DNA from: G965213525 sp965213525
GTDB taxonomy: Bacteria > Actinomycetota > Acidimicrobiia > Acidimicrobiales > Poriferisodalaceae
Assembly (NCBI GenBank): GCA_965213525.1
Contig: OZ243889.1
Location: 310,001 to 374,000, forward strand
DNA length: 64,000 nt
Direction of reading: 5' to 3'
Positions 28,670 through 37,975 of this stretch are shown here, in pieces. Within the stretch, counting starts at the first letter, position 1, and each line of letters opens with the position of its first letter. The notes under the pieces are model-generated. The model worked only from the letters and a program-made list of their open reading frames with translations. It was not told the DNA's origin and made no database searches. Made by a program: the position numbers and the translations under genes.

Positions 28670-28745
28670 GCGGGCGGTGGCTCGGTAGTAGAGCCGACGC
28701 CGGTGGGCGATCACGAAACCGAGCTTGTCGTAGAGCCGACGGGCC
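28670..28745 (-). pseudogene. Possible remnant of a GNAT acetyltransferase C-terminus
   Basis: About 22 minus-strand codons read 'RRLYDKLGFVIAHRRRLYYR', which looks like the final strand pair of a GNAT acetyltransferase. Upstream of it on that strand is only the 17-bp repeat array, so no complete gene exists. The assignment rests on pattern memory alone. Confidence 0.35.
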
Positions 28746-28890
28746 GGGCCTCCGCCGGCTGCTGCCGCCTCCGCCGGCTCCGGGCCTCCGCCGGCTCCGG
28801 GCCTCCGCCGGCTCCGGGCCTCCGCCGGCTCCGGGCCTCCGCCGGCTGCTGCCGCCTCCGCCGGGCCTCCGCCGGCTCCTGCCGCCTCCG
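28744..28890 (+). repeat. 17-bp GC-rich tandem repeat array
   Basis: Four perfect copies of a 17-bp unit (28776-28843) are flanked by diverged copies out to about 28744 and 28890. The period is not a multiple of three, so it is not a coding repeat. The array occupies most of the gap between the DUF222 gene start (28586) and the end of dapB (28960); apart from the GNAT-like remnant nothing else is seen there. Confidence 0.85.
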
Positions 28891-28959
28891 CGACCTGTCC
28901 CTGCGCAGGCCCGGCACGGCATCGAGGCGGTCGATCCGCTGAGCTCCAGCGCCTCCGCC

Positions 28960-29766
28960 TCAGATGCCGAGCAGGGCGTCGAGGCCGACCGTCACCCCGG
29001 GATGGTCGGCGACGCCGCGCACGGCGAGTAGGACGCCGGGCATGAACGAGGTGCGGTCGTAGCTGTCGTGGCGGATGGTCAACGTCTGGCCGGTCGACCC
29101 GAGCAGCACCTCCTGGTGGGCGACCAGGCCTCGCAGGCGCACGGAGTGCACTCGGATGCCGGCGGGTCCGGCGCCCCCACGGGCCCCGGGCAGACCCTCG
29201 TGGCGAGTCGGGTCTGGCGCCCAGTCCGCCGATGCCGCCGCCATCCGCTCGACGGTGGCCGCCGCGGTCCCCGAAGGGGCGTCGATCTTGGCGTCGTGGT
29301 GGAGCTCGATGACCTCGGCGGTGTCGAACCACGGTGAGGCCAGCTCGGCGAAGCGCATCATGAGCACCGCGCCGAGGGCGAAGTTGGGCACGACCGCGCA
29401 GTTGGAGGCGACGAAGGACGACCGCAGCGAGTCGAGGTCGGGCTCGGCGAGGCCAGAGGTGCCGATGACGTCGTGGATGCCGTGAGCCGCACAGGCCCTG
29501 GCGTTGGCGAGCGCCGCTGCAGCCACGGTGAAGTCGACCGCCACCGCTGCGCCACGGTCGGCGGCGGCATCGACCCCGGCCTCGACGACCAGCTCGGTGC
29601 TGGCCCCGATCACCTCGGACAGCGCCACCCCCTCAGCCGAGGGATCCACGGCGGCGACGAGGTCCAGATCAGCGGCGTCGATGACGGCGCGGCACACCTC
29701 GGCGCCCATCCGCCCTGCTGCGCCGAGCACCGCCACCGAGACGCGCCCGGGGGCGGTGTCGCTCAT
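28960..29766 (-). CDS. dapB: 4-hydroxy-tetrahydrodipicolinate reductase
   Basis: Reduces the DapA product to tetrahydrodipicolinate in the lysine/diaminopimelate pathway. Seen: nucleotide-binding 'VAVLGAAGRMGAEV' at the N-terminus, 'AVDFTVAAAALANA', 'VIGTSGL', and the active-site signature 'ELHHDAKIDAPSGTA' (about 150-165). The end 'LLAVRGVADHPGVTVGLDAL' is typical. ATG 29766 gives 268 residues and has GAAGG about 8 nt upstream; the frame runs on upstream through non-conserved sequence. It is the last gene of a probable minus-strand operon with the DUF4262, YdfG-like and VTT-like genes. Confidence 0.96.
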   Translation of the reverse strand: MSDTAPGRVSVAVLGAAGRMGAEVCRAVIDAADLDLVAAVDPSAEGVALSEVIGASTELVVEAGVDAAADRGAAVAVDFTVAAAALANARACAAHGIHDVIGTSGLAEPDLDSLRSSFVASNCAVVPNFALGAVLMMRFAELASPWFDTAEVIELHHDAKIDAPSGTAAATVERMAAASADWAPDPTRHEGLPGARGGAGPAGIRVHSVRLRGLVAHQEVLLGSTGQTLTIRHDSYDRTSFMPGVLLAVRGVADHPGVTVGLDALLGI

Positions 29767-29857
29767 GTCCGCACCTTCGAGGCCGCCCGGCGGCCGGCCG
29801 TCACGTCGATCACCCGCTGACCCCCCGGGGCGCCTGCGGCCCCGGACCCACCGCCGC

Positions 29858-30349
29858 TCACCCCAGCACCCACTGGGCCTGACGTAGCTCGGGGTCGACG
29901 TCGTCGTCGAGCGGCAGGCGTCCCGCAGCGTCGGGGTAGAGCACCTGCAGGACGCGGAAGGGCCGGTGGCCGTAGTGGTCGAACGCCCCCTCGAACAGCA
30001 GGGGGTGCGCCGACGGGTCGACCTCGACGACCATCGCCGGCAGCTCCGGGCCGAGCATGCCGACGAACGGTGCGTCGACGGGCAGCTCGCCACCGCCGCG
30101 CAGGTGATCGACGAACTCGCCGAGGAGGCGTCCGGCGAGCTCGCCATCGAGGCCGACGACGCAGAGCTCGGGGTGCGAGCACAGGTCCTCGAGACCGATC
30201 GTGTGCGCGAACGCAGGTGTCCCCCGCTCAGGATCGGCCCGGTGGGGCTCGACGGCGTACCCCCTCAGCTCGATGATGGCCGCCACCGCCTCGGCGTGGT
30301 CGAGCTGGAAGTCGGCCGGGTCATAGGACGCCGCGGGCCGGTCGTCCAC
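29858..30349 (-). CDS. DUF4262 domain protein
   Basis: A 163-residue protein with the DUF4262 hallmark 'FAHTIGLEDLCSHPELCVVG' followed by 'GRLLGEFVDHLRGGGEL'. The domain's function is not established. It is acidic, has no signal peptide or membrane segment and is likely cytoplasmic. GTG 30349 follows GGGAGG at 7 nt spacing on the minus strand. It lies 91 nt upstream of dapB and 45 nt downstream of the YdfG-like gene. Confidence 0.75.
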   Translation of the reverse strand: MDDRPAASYDPADFQLDHAEAVAAIIELRGYAVEPHRADPERGTPAFAHTIGLEDLCSHPELCVVGLDGELAGRLLGEFVDHLRGGGELPVDAPFVGMLGPELPAMVVEVDPSAHPLLFEGAFDHYGHRPFRVLQVLYPDAAGRLPLDDDVDPELRQAQWVLG

Positions 30350-30394
30350 GTCACCGCCTCCCGACGGGTCGGGCAGCGATCTCGGCCCCTGCGG

Positions 30395-31138
30395 TCACCG
30401 GCCGGTCCGCTCACGGTGCACGGCGGTGGCGGTGGCCTGGGCTCGTGGCCGCACCACGATGCGGTCGATGTTCACGTGGGCGGGACGGGTGACCGCCCAC
30501 GTGACGCAGTCGGCGACGTCATCGGCACCGAGTGGCACCAGACCCTCGTAGACCGCAGCGGCCCGCTCGGCGTCGCCGTCGAAGCGCACGAGGCTGAACT
30601 CGGTCTCGGTCATGCCCGGGTCGATCTCGGTGACCCGCACCGGCTGTCCGAGCAGCTCCTGGCGCAGCACCCGGGTGAGGGCGTCGACGGCGAACTTGGC
30701 GGCGTTGTACCCGGCGCCGCCCGGGTACGGCTCGAACCCGGCGATCGAGCCGATGTCGACCACGTGACCGTCGCCGGATGCGACGAGGTGGCCGAGCAGC
30801 GCCTGGATCATCCGGACCGTGCCGAGGACGTTGACCTCGTACATCTCGCGCCAGCGGTCCAGATCGGCCGTCGCCAACGGCTCGAGCCCGAGGGCGCCCC
30901 CGGCGTTGTTGACGAGCACGTCGCAGCGGTCAAGTGCGTCGACGAAGGCGGCGACCGAGGCGTCGTCGCTCACATCGAGGGGGCGGGCCTCGGCACCGCA
31001 GGCGGCGGCCACCTCGGCGAGGCGGTCGGTGCGGCGGGCACCGATGACGACGTCGAACCCGGCCTCGGCCAGGCCGATGGCGGTCGCCGCCCCGATGCCT
31101 GAGGACGCGCCGGTGACGACCGCCAGGCGAGCGTTCAC
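30395..31138 (-). CDS. YdfG-like SDR, NADP-dependent 3-hydroxy acid dehydrogenase family
   Basis: Short-chain dehydrogenase of 247 residues. The N-terminal 'VVTGASSGIGAATA' binds the cofactor, and 'VIGARRTDRL' with two Arg after the second strand suggests NADP. 'VLVNNAGGALG', 'GHVVDIGSIAGFEPYPGGAG' and 'YNAAKFAV' hold the active-site Ser, Tyr and Lys. The end 'EIDPGMTETEFSLVRFDGD' and 'RPAHVNIDRIVVRP' closely follow the YdfG subgroup, which oxidises serine and 3-hydroxy acids. GTG 31138 has GGAGAG upstream. The actual substrate is inferred only. Confidence 0.85.
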   Translation of the reverse strand: MNARLAVVTGASSGIGAATAIGLAEAGFDVVIGARRTDRLAEVAAACGAEARPLDVSDDASVAAFVDALDRCDVLVNNAGGALGLEPLATADLDRWREMYEVNVLGTVRMIQALLGHLVASGDGHVVDIGSIAGFEPYPGGAGYNAAKFAVDALTRVLRQELLGQPVRVTEIDPGMTETEFSLVRFDGDAERAAAVYEGLVPLGADDVADCVTWAVTRPAHVNIDRIVVRPRAQATATAVHRERTGR

Positions 31139-31211
31139 CGGCCAGCTCTCCCGCAGCCGCCGGTCACACGTCGAGCCCCGGTGGCGAGGCGACAGGCACG
31201 GGCACCGCCGG

Positions 31212-31934
31212 TCACGTGTCGTCTCCCCGGGGCGTCGCAGGCACGTCGGGACCAGGACGGGCCGGCGTCGGCGCCCCCTCGGGCCCGGGTGCCGACGAGA
31301 CCTCCTCGGCCAGGTCGCGCACCTCGTCGATCTCACCGGTGCCGCGACGGGTCGACACGAGGACCTGCACGGCCACCAGCCCGATGGCGACCAGCGTCGC
31401 CGGTCGTTGGTAGCGCTCGAAGAAGTCCAACACGGCATCGAGCTGATCGGTGAAGCGCCCCGCCAACCACCAGACGGCCGCAAGGCGCGCCACCGTTCCC
31501 GACACGTTCAACAACCCGAACACGATCGGTCGCATGCGGGTCACCCCGGCCAGCAGGCAGACGATCAGGTTGGGGGCGGCGAACACGATGAGCCAGGAGA
31601 TGCGGGGGAACCAGCGGTCGACGAGGGCGACCAGGCGATCAGAGCCCTCGACGCGCCGGGCCACCCAGCGCCGGGCCGCCGGGCCGTACCAGCGTCCGGT
31701 GAGGTACAGCAGCGGGTCGAGGGTTACGAGGCGGGCGAACCCGATGGCGAAGTACAGGCCGAAGGCGATCTCCCCCGCCACCAGGGCCAGGTGGTAGTTG
31801 CGGGGGTTCAGTGCGATCAGCAGCGCCGGGTGGTCGACGGCCAGGGTGGGGTGCAGGGCCGAGCCGAGGTAGCCGGCGGCCACGCCGAGCCCCACCGGCC
31901 CGAGCAGCGCCCACAGCCGGACCCGTGACGACAC
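31212..31934 (-). CDS. DedA/VTT-like integral membrane protein
   Basis: 240 residues with four or five hydrophobic segments and a charged, probably cytoplasmic C-terminal tail of about 45 residues. The middle part ('FPRISWLIVFAAPNLIVCLL', 'GVTRMRPIVFGLLNVSGTVA') resembles the core of DedA/VTT proteins, which act in phospholipid or undecaprenyl phosphate handling, but the match is weak. GTG 31934 is supported by TAGGCT 8 nt upstream on the minus strand (leaderless type). First gene of the minus-strand group ending in dapB. Confidence 0.6.
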   Translation of the reverse strand: MSSRVRLWALLGPVGLGVAAGYLGSALHPTLAVDHPALLIALNPRNYHLALVAGEIAFGLYFAIGFARLVTLDPLLYLTGRWYGPAARRWVARRVEGSDRLVALVDRWFPRISWLIVFAAPNLIVCLLAGVTRMRPIVFGLLNVSGTVARLAAVWWLAGRFTDQLDAVLDFFERYQRPATLVAIGLVAVQVLVSTRRGTGEIDEVRDLAEEVSSAPGPEGAPTPARPGPDVPATPRGDDT

Positions 31935-31942
31935 GGCGCCAC

Positions 31943-31948
31943 AGCCTA
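31943..31948 (-). promoter_or_regulatory. -10 element of the minus-strand VTT-ydfG-DUF4262-dapB group
   Basis: On the minus strand TAGGCT lies 8 nt before the GTG at 31934, giving a leaderless transcript. Confidence 0.55.
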
Positions 31949-32108
31949 CGGGTCGCGCCTGGCCGCCACGCTGCGGCCGGGGCGGACCCGCCGGCGATGG
32001 CAGCTGAAGCGAGGGGCCACGCCCACGGCCCACGACCGGGGTCCTTCGGCGGTCCGGCCGGATCGAGGGCCGCCGCCGTCGGCCCGGGACCGCCGGGCGG
32101 GCCGGGGC

Positions 32109-32114
32109 TACCGT
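32109..32114 (+). promoter_or_regulatory. Candidate -10 element for the acyl-CoA ligase gene
   Basis: TACCGT lies 48 nt before the chosen start. Unlike the leaderless genes, this one has a Shine-Dalgarno-like GAGGG. Confidence 0.4.
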
Positions 32115-32162
32115 TGCCCCGGAGTCCACGACGAAGCGTCCACGACCGAGACGAGGGTGACC

Positions 32163-33779
32163 GTGCAGGGACTGATGCAGGACGTGCCGCTCACGTTGCC
32201 GAGCCTGTTCTCCCGGGCCGAGCGGATCTTCGCCGACAAAGAGATCGTCACGGCCAGCCACGGCGGGCGGCTCGAGCGGCGCAGCTACGGCGAGTGGGCC
32301 GACCGCACCCGTCGCCTGGCAGGGGCCCTCGACGGGCTCGGCATCGGCGCCGACGCCCGCGTGGCCACCTTCGGCTGGAACACGGCCCGACACCTCGAGC
32401 TGTACTTCGCCGCGCCCTGCAGCGGACGGGTGCTGCACACGCTGAACATCAGGCTGTTCCCCGACCAGATCACCTACATCGTCAACCACGCCGCCGACGA
32501 GATCGTCTTCGTCGACCGGTCGCTGCTGGCGCTGATGTGGCCCCTCGTCGAGTCGTTCGAGACCGTGCGCCACTACGTCGTCATGGACGACGGCGTGGGC
32601 GACATCCCCGATGACCCCCGCATCATCGATCACGAGGCGCTGATCGCCGGGGCCGAGCCGGCGGGCTTCGACGTCACCGACGAGGACCGTGCCGCGTCGA
32701 TGTGCTACACGTCGGGCACCACCGGGCATCCCAAGGGCGTGGTCTACAGCCACCGGTCGACGTGGCTGCACACGATGGCGACGATGGCTCGTGACGGTCT
32801 CGGGGTGGGGGAGTCCGACGTGATCCTGCCCGTCGTGCCGATGTTCCACGCCAACGCATGGGGCCTCGCCCACGCCGGGGTGGCCGTGGGCGCGACGCTC
32901 GTGATGCCCGGCCCCGACCTTTCACCCGCGGCGATCGCCGACCTCATCGAGAACGAGCGGGTGACGGTGGCCGCCGGAGTGCCGACCATCTGGATGGGCG
33001 TGCTCGGTGAGCTCGAGGGCCGTGACGTGTCGTCCCTTCGAGCGATCCCCTGTGGCGGCTCGGCGGTGCCCCGGGCGCTGTCAGAGGGGTTCAGGGAGAC
33101 GACCGGTCTGCCCCTGTTGCAGGCCTGGGGGATGACCGAGACGAGCCCGATCGCCTCGGTGGCCCACACCAGGGCCGCGCATGCGAACCTCGACGAGGAC
33201 GCCAGGGCCGACATCCGCGCCACCGCTGGCACCGTCGTGCCCGGTGTGGAGTTCCGCATCACCGAGCCGGGCGGCGTCGACGAGCTGGCCTGGGACGGCG
33301 AGACGTCGGGCGAGCTGCAGGTGCGGGGTCCGTGGATCGCCTCGGCGTACTACGAGCGGCCTGACGCCACCGACAGCTTCACCGACGACGGGTGGTTGCG
33401 CACCGGCGACGTGGCCACCGTCGACCCGACCGGCATCATCCGACTGGTGGACCGCACGAAGGACCTCATCAAGTCCGGCGGTGAGTGGATCGGCTCGGTC
33501 GAGGTGGAGAACGAGATCATGGCGCACCCCGATGTGGTCGAGGCGGCGGTGATCGCCGTGCCGTCTGAGAGGTGGATGGAGCGGCCGATGGCCTGCGTGG
33601 TGCTGCGGGAGGGCGCGTCGCTGAGCCACGAAGCGCTCGTGGAGTTCCTGACCCCCCGCATGCCCCGGTGGTGGCTGCCTGACGCCACCGAGGTCGTCGA
33701 CGAGGTGCCCAAGACCTCGACGGGCAAGTTCTCCAAGAAGACGCTGCGAGAGCAGTTCGAGGGGTACGCCGTCTCGTAG
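32163..33779 (+). CDS. Fatty acyl-CoA ligase (AMP-binding, FadD/AlkK-like)
   Basis: Activates a carboxylic acid as acyl-AMP and then acyl-CoA. The AMP-binding motif 'YTSGTTGHPKGVVYSHRS' lies near 181. The remaining adenylate-forming motifs are 'WGMTETSPIASV', 'DGWLRTGDVATVDPTGIIRL', 'DRTKDLIKSGGEWI' and the catalytic Lys in 'KTSTGKFSKKTLR'. The N-terminus 'MQGLMQDVPLTLPSLFSRAE' matches the family best when started at GTG 32163, which also has GAGGG 5 nt upstream; GTG 32157 is an alternative. The 538 residues suggest medium- or long-chain acids. Its stop overlaps the start of a TetR gene by one base. Confidence 0.9.
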   Translation: MQGLMQDVPLTLPSLFSRAERIFADKEIVTASHGGRLERRSYGEWADRTRRLAGALDGLGIGADARVATFGWNTARHLELYFAAPCSGRVLHTLNIRLFPDQITYIVNHAADEIVFVDRSLLALMWPLVESFETVRHYVVMDDGVGDIPDDPRIIDHEALIAGAEPAGFDVTDEDRAASMCYTSGTTGHPKGVVYSHRSTWLHTMATMARDGLGVGESDVILPVVPMFHANAWGLAHAGVAVGATLVMPGPDLSPAAIADLIENERVTVAAGVPTIWMGVLGELEGRDVSSLRAIPCGGSAVPRALSEGFRETTGLPLLQAWGMTETSPIASVAHTRAAHANLDEDARADIRATAGTVVPGVEFRITEPGGVDELAWDGETSGELQVRGPWIASAYYERPDATDSFTDDGWLRTGDVATVDPTGIIRLVDRTKDLIKSGGEWIGSVEVENEIMAHPDVVEAAVIAVPSERWMERPMACVVLREGASLSHEALVEFLTPRMPRWWLPDATEVVDEVPKTSTGKFSKKTLREQFEGYAVS

Positions 33780-34393
33780 TGGTCACCACCGGTGAGGCGA
33801 TCGTCGACGGAGCCGCTGCCGTCGTCGTGCGGGGCGGCCTGGCGGCCGTGACCCTCGAAGCCGTCGCCACCGAGGCCGGGGTCTCGCGGGCCACCGTCTA
33901 CCGGTGGTTCCCCGACGGCCGGCGCGGCGTGCTCGACGCCCTCGTCGTCCGGGAGATCGCTCAGATGGCCCAGGCGATGGTCGCCCGCCTCGAGACAGCA
34001 GATGACCTGGCGGAAGGTCTGGCCTCACTGATGGCCTGGGCGGGTCCGGCGCTCGACACCCACGAGCTGCTGCAGGCCGCCCTCGATTCCGATCCGGCCG
34101 AGCTCGCCGGGCACCTCGACGCCAACGACGGCGCGCTGCACGTCGCGCTGCGCGAGGCGATCTGGCACCGGGTCGTGACCGAGCTGCCCGGCCGGCCCGA
34201 CCCGGAGGCCGACGCCGAGTACGTCGCCACCATGGTGCTGAGCCACGCCTCCAACCCCGGGGTGTGGCGCCTCGATGACCCCACCGAGGTGGCCGAGCTC
34301 GTCCACACCGTGCTGCTCGGATGGGCGGTCGTTGGCGCTGCCCCGACGACGTCGCCGGGGCCGGTGGCCGGCCGTCGAGCCCACGGTGGTTGA
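33779..34393 (+). CDS. TetR-family transcriptional regulator (1)
   Basis: 204 residues. The N-terminal helix-turn-helix is clear in 'VTLEAVATEAGVSRATVYRW' followed by 'FPDGRRGVLDALV'. The C-terminal domain is helical and ligand-binding in type. GTG 33779 overlaps the last base of the ligase stop, so it is translated with the ligase and may control it or the di-iron gene nearby. The ligand is unknown. Confidence 0.85.
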   Translation: MVTTGEAIVDGAAAVVVRGGLAAVTLEAVATEAGVSRATVYRWFPDGRRGVLDALVVREIAQMAQAMVARLETADDLAEGLASLMAWAGPALDTHELLQAALDSDPAELAGHLDANDGALHVALREAIWHRVVTELPGRPDPEADAEYVATMVLSHASNPGVWRLDDPTEVAELVHTVLLGWAVVGAAPTTSPGPVAGRRAHGG

Positions 34394-34419
34394 CGATGAG
34401 ACACATGACGCCCTATCGT
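34390..34419 (+). promoter_or_regulatory. Full -35/-10 promoter of the second TetR gene, leaderless
   Basis: TTGACG (34390-34395), an 18-bp spacer and TATCGT (34414-34419) form the best sigma-70-type promoter seen here. The ATG lies 9 nt after the -10 element. Confidence 0.7.
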
Positions 34420-34428
34420 CTCGTGGTC

Positions 34429-35126
34429 ATGACCACCGTCACGTCGAACCAGCGCCCGCCGTCGGCCGACGTCGCGCCTGCGGTCGACGTCGCCGGACGA
34501 CCCGGCCCCGGGCGGCCCCGGTGGCTGCGCCCGGCGGCACCGGGTTCGGTCGAGCGCCGGCTCGTCGACGCCGTCGAGGCCTGCGCCTGCCGATGGGGCA
34601 TCGACAAGACGACGGTGGCCGACATCGCCCGTGAGGCCGGCATTTCGAGGGCCACCCTGTACCGAGCCGTGCCCGGTGGGCGCGAGGCGCTGATCGAGGC
34701 ACACCACCGGCACCGCCTCGCCGAGTTCTTCGGCCGCCTCGACGCCGCGGTCGCCGGCATCGACGACCTGGCCGAGCTGCTCACGGCGATCGTGCAGCGG
34801 GGCGCCGAGATGCTGGCCGACGACGCCGGCCTGCAGCACCGGCGGCTCACCGCCCCCGACGAGGTGTCCGCCGAGCTGAGCTTCCGGGGTCTCGACCGCA
34901 TCTTCGCCGCCGCCCGCATCTCGATCGGCCCGCTGCTCGAGCCGCACGTGGGGGCCCGTCGCGCCGGTCGTTGCGCCGAGTGGCTGGCGCGGCTGGTGCT
35001 GTGCTCGGCCGCCGACGGGCGGTTGGGCGTCGATCTCACCTCACCCGAGGCGGCGCACCGCCTCGTCCGCGAACGTCTCGTCCCGGCGCTGACCGCCGGC
35101 GACGCCCTGACCCCTGGAGCCAGCAG

Positions 35127-35130
<4 letters not shown>
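34429..35130 (+). CDS. TetR-family transcriptional regulator (2)
   Basis: 233 residues with the helix-turn-helix 'TTVADIAREAGISRATLYRA' followed by 'VPGGREALIEAHHRHRL'. An N-terminal ~35-residue Pro-rich segment precedes the DNA-binding domain. ATG 34429 is chosen because a TTGACG/TATCGT promoter ends 9 nt before it; ATG 34396 and 34405 lie between its -35 and -10. The stop overlaps the start of the di-iron gene (ATGA), so it is likely the regulator of that gene and of its own expression. It differs clearly from the first TetR gene. Confidence 0.85.
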
Positions 35131-36290
<1,160 letters not shown>

Positions 36291-36331
36291 TGGCGTCGCG
36301 GCCGATCGCCCGTCGGCGGCCACCGGCCCTC

Positions 36332-36337
36332 TAGGGT
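36332..36337 (+). promoter_or_regulatory. -10 element before the 25-codon ORF
   Basis: TAGGGT, followed after about 12 nt by the strong Shine-Dalgarno GAGGAGGGG (36349-36357). Confidence 0.45.
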
Positions 36338-36359
36338 GGCGGGTCGACGAGGAGGGGCG

Positions 36360-36437
36360 ATGCGCGGCGACGAACGGGTGCTCGAGGCGCTGAACGACGT
36401 CGTGGCCGACGCCGAGAGCGTCGGCGAGGCGGTCTGA
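36360..36437 (+). CDS. Tiny 25-codon ORF with a very strong ribosome-binding site
   Basis: ATG 36360 starts a 25-residue acidic peptide (begins MRGDERVLEALNDVV, ends SVGEAV, TGA). It is preceded by TAGGGT and by the strongest Shine-Dalgarno seen in this window, and its stop lies 3 nt before the GTG of the next gene. It could be a leader peptide that couples translation of the next gene or a small protein. I do not recognise it. Confidence 0.5.
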   Translation: MRGDERVLEALNDVVADAESVGEAV

Positions 36438-36440
36438 GAC

Positions 36441-37076
36441 GTGGCGCATGCGTCAGAGGCCACGACACTCGTCCTGCTCGGCCTGCGCCTCAAGGGCTTC
36501 GGGTCAGCGACAGCTGTCGCCGAGGCGGTCGACCTCGACGTCGACGTCGTCACCACCCAGCTGTCGGCCGCCCGCCAGGACGACCACGTGCTGCACCGCG
36601 AGGCCAACGACGCCTGGGCCCTCACCAAGCAGGGACGGACCCACGGCCAGGAGCTGCTGGCCGCCGAGCTGTCGGCCGCCGGCGCCCGTGACGTGGTCGA
36701 CGGTGCCTATCGCGACTTCCTCGAGCTCAACCCCCAGATGCTGCAGCTGTGCACCGACTGGCAGGTGCGTGCTGACCGCGACGGCGAAGAGCTCAACGAC
36801 CACTCCGACCCCGACTACGACGCCGGCATCATGAGCCGCCTCCGTGCGCTCGATGCCGAGCTCGACCCGCTCCTGGACGACCTGGCCAGCACGCTCGGCC
36901 GCTACGGCCGCTACCGGCCGGCCTTCGACGCCGCCCTCGAGCGCCTCGACGCCGGGGAGATCGAGTACCTCACCAAGCCGATCATCCCCTCGTACCACAC
37001 GATCTGGTTCGAGCTGCACGAGGATCTGCTCGCCACGCTCGGCATCGACCGGGCCTCTGAGGGCCAACACAGCTGA
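36441..37076 (+). CDS. Winged-helix-like protein of unknown function
   Basis: 211 residues. The first ~70 look like a winged helix-turn-helix ('LRLKGFGSATAVAEAVDLDV', 'DDHVLHREANDAWALTKQGR'). The rest is acidic and helical, with the conserved-looking end 'KPIIPSYHTIWFELHEDLLA'. I do not recognise a named family. GTG 36441 starts right after the 25-codon ORF, and the stop overlaps the dapA start (TGATG), so it is cotranslated with dapA. It may be a regulator, but nothing shows what it senses. Confidence 0.65.
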   Translation: MAHASEATTLVLLGLRLKGFGSATAVAEAVDLDVDVVTTQLSAARQDDHVLHREANDAWALTKQGRTHGQELLAAELSAAGARDVVDGAYRDFLELNPQMLQLCTDWQVRADRDGEELNDHSDPDYDAGIMSRLRALDAELDPLLDDLASTLGRYGRYRPAFDAALERLDAGEIEYLTKPIIPSYHTIWFELHEDLLATLGIDRASEGQHS

Positions 37077-37975
37077 TGGCACGGTTCGGACGAGTCCTCA
37101 ACGCGATGGTCACGCCCTTCGATCCGGCGGGCCGACTCGACGTCGAGGCCGCCGTCGACCTGGCCCGCTGGCTCGTCGAGGCGGGCAACGACGGCCTCGT
37201 CGTGACCGGCACGACAGGAGAGAGCCCGACGCTCACCGACACCGAGGATCGTGAGCTGTGGCAGGCGGTCATCGAGGCCGTCGACGTGCCCGTCGTGGTG
37301 GGTGCGGGCAACAACGACACGGCCAGCTCGATCGAGCGGGTCAAGGCCGCCGAGGCGGCCGGGGCCGCCGGGGTGCTGACCGTCACGCCGTACTACAACC
37401 GGCCCTCCCAAGCGGGCCTGGTCGCACACTTCTCCGCCCTGGCCACCGCCACCACCCTGCCGGTGATGCTCTATGACATCCCCGTGCGCACCGGCCGCAA
37501 GCTGGCGGCGGCCAGCACGATCGCGCTGGCCCGCTCGCACCCCAACATCGTGGCGGTCAAGGACGCCGCCGGTGACCCGGCAGGGGCGGCCGCGCTGTTG
37601 GCCGAGGCGCCCGACGGGTTCGAGCTCTACAGCGGCGATGACGCCCTGACGCTGCCGCTCCTCGCGGTCGGCGCGGTGGGCACGGTCAGCGTCGCCAGCG
37701 CCTGGGCGGCCGCCGAGATCGCCGCCATGATCGAGGCGTTCGCCGTCGGTGACGTGCAGACCGCGCGGCGGCTCAACGCCCGCCTCATCCCGAGCTACCG
37801 CTTCGAGAGCAGCGACGAGGCGCCCAACCCGGTGCCCACCAAGGCGTTGCTGTCGACGATGGGGCTGGGGGTGGGCGAGCCCCGACCGCCGTTGGGGCCG
37901 ACCCCGCCCGGTCTGGCCGACGAGGGGCGCCGGGTGCTCGCCGAGCTGCGTTCGGCTGGCGACCGAGACCGGTGA
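37076..37975 (+). CDS. dapA: 4-hydroxy-tetrahydrodipicolinate synthase
   Basis: Condenses pyruvate with aspartate semialdehyde, the first committed step of diaminopimelate/lysine synthesis. The TIM-barrel signatures are complete: 'GTTGESPTLTDTEDRELW', 'VTPYYNRPSQAGLVAHFSAL', Tyr about 133 in 'LYDIPVRTGRKLA', and the Schiff-base Lys about 162 in 'NIVAVKDAAGDP'. Length 299 is normal. ATG 37076 overlaps the previous stop, and its own stop overlaps the GTG of the RNase J gene, giving the frequent actinobacterial dapA-rnj pair. Confidence 0.97.
   Translation: MARFGRVLNAMVTPFDPAGRLDVEAAVDLARWLVEAGNDGLVVTGTTGESPTLTDTEDRELWQAVIEAVDVPVVVGAGNNDTASSIERVKAAEAAGAAGVLTVTPYYNRPSQAGLVAHFSALATATTLPVMLYDIPVRTGRKLAAASTIALARSHPNIVAVKDAAGDPAGAAALLAEAPDGFELYSGDDALTLPLLAVGAVGTVSVASAWAAAEIAAMIEAFAVGDVQTARRLNARLIPSYRFESSDEAPNPVPTKALLSTMGLGVGEPRPPLGPTPPGLADEGRRVLAELRSAGDRDR

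Noticed and set aside
28502..29332. 276-codon minus-strand frame across the 17-bp array and dapB
   Set aside because: Its first half is a shadow of dapB, and the rest translates the repeat array; only the short GNAT-like piece is of interest.
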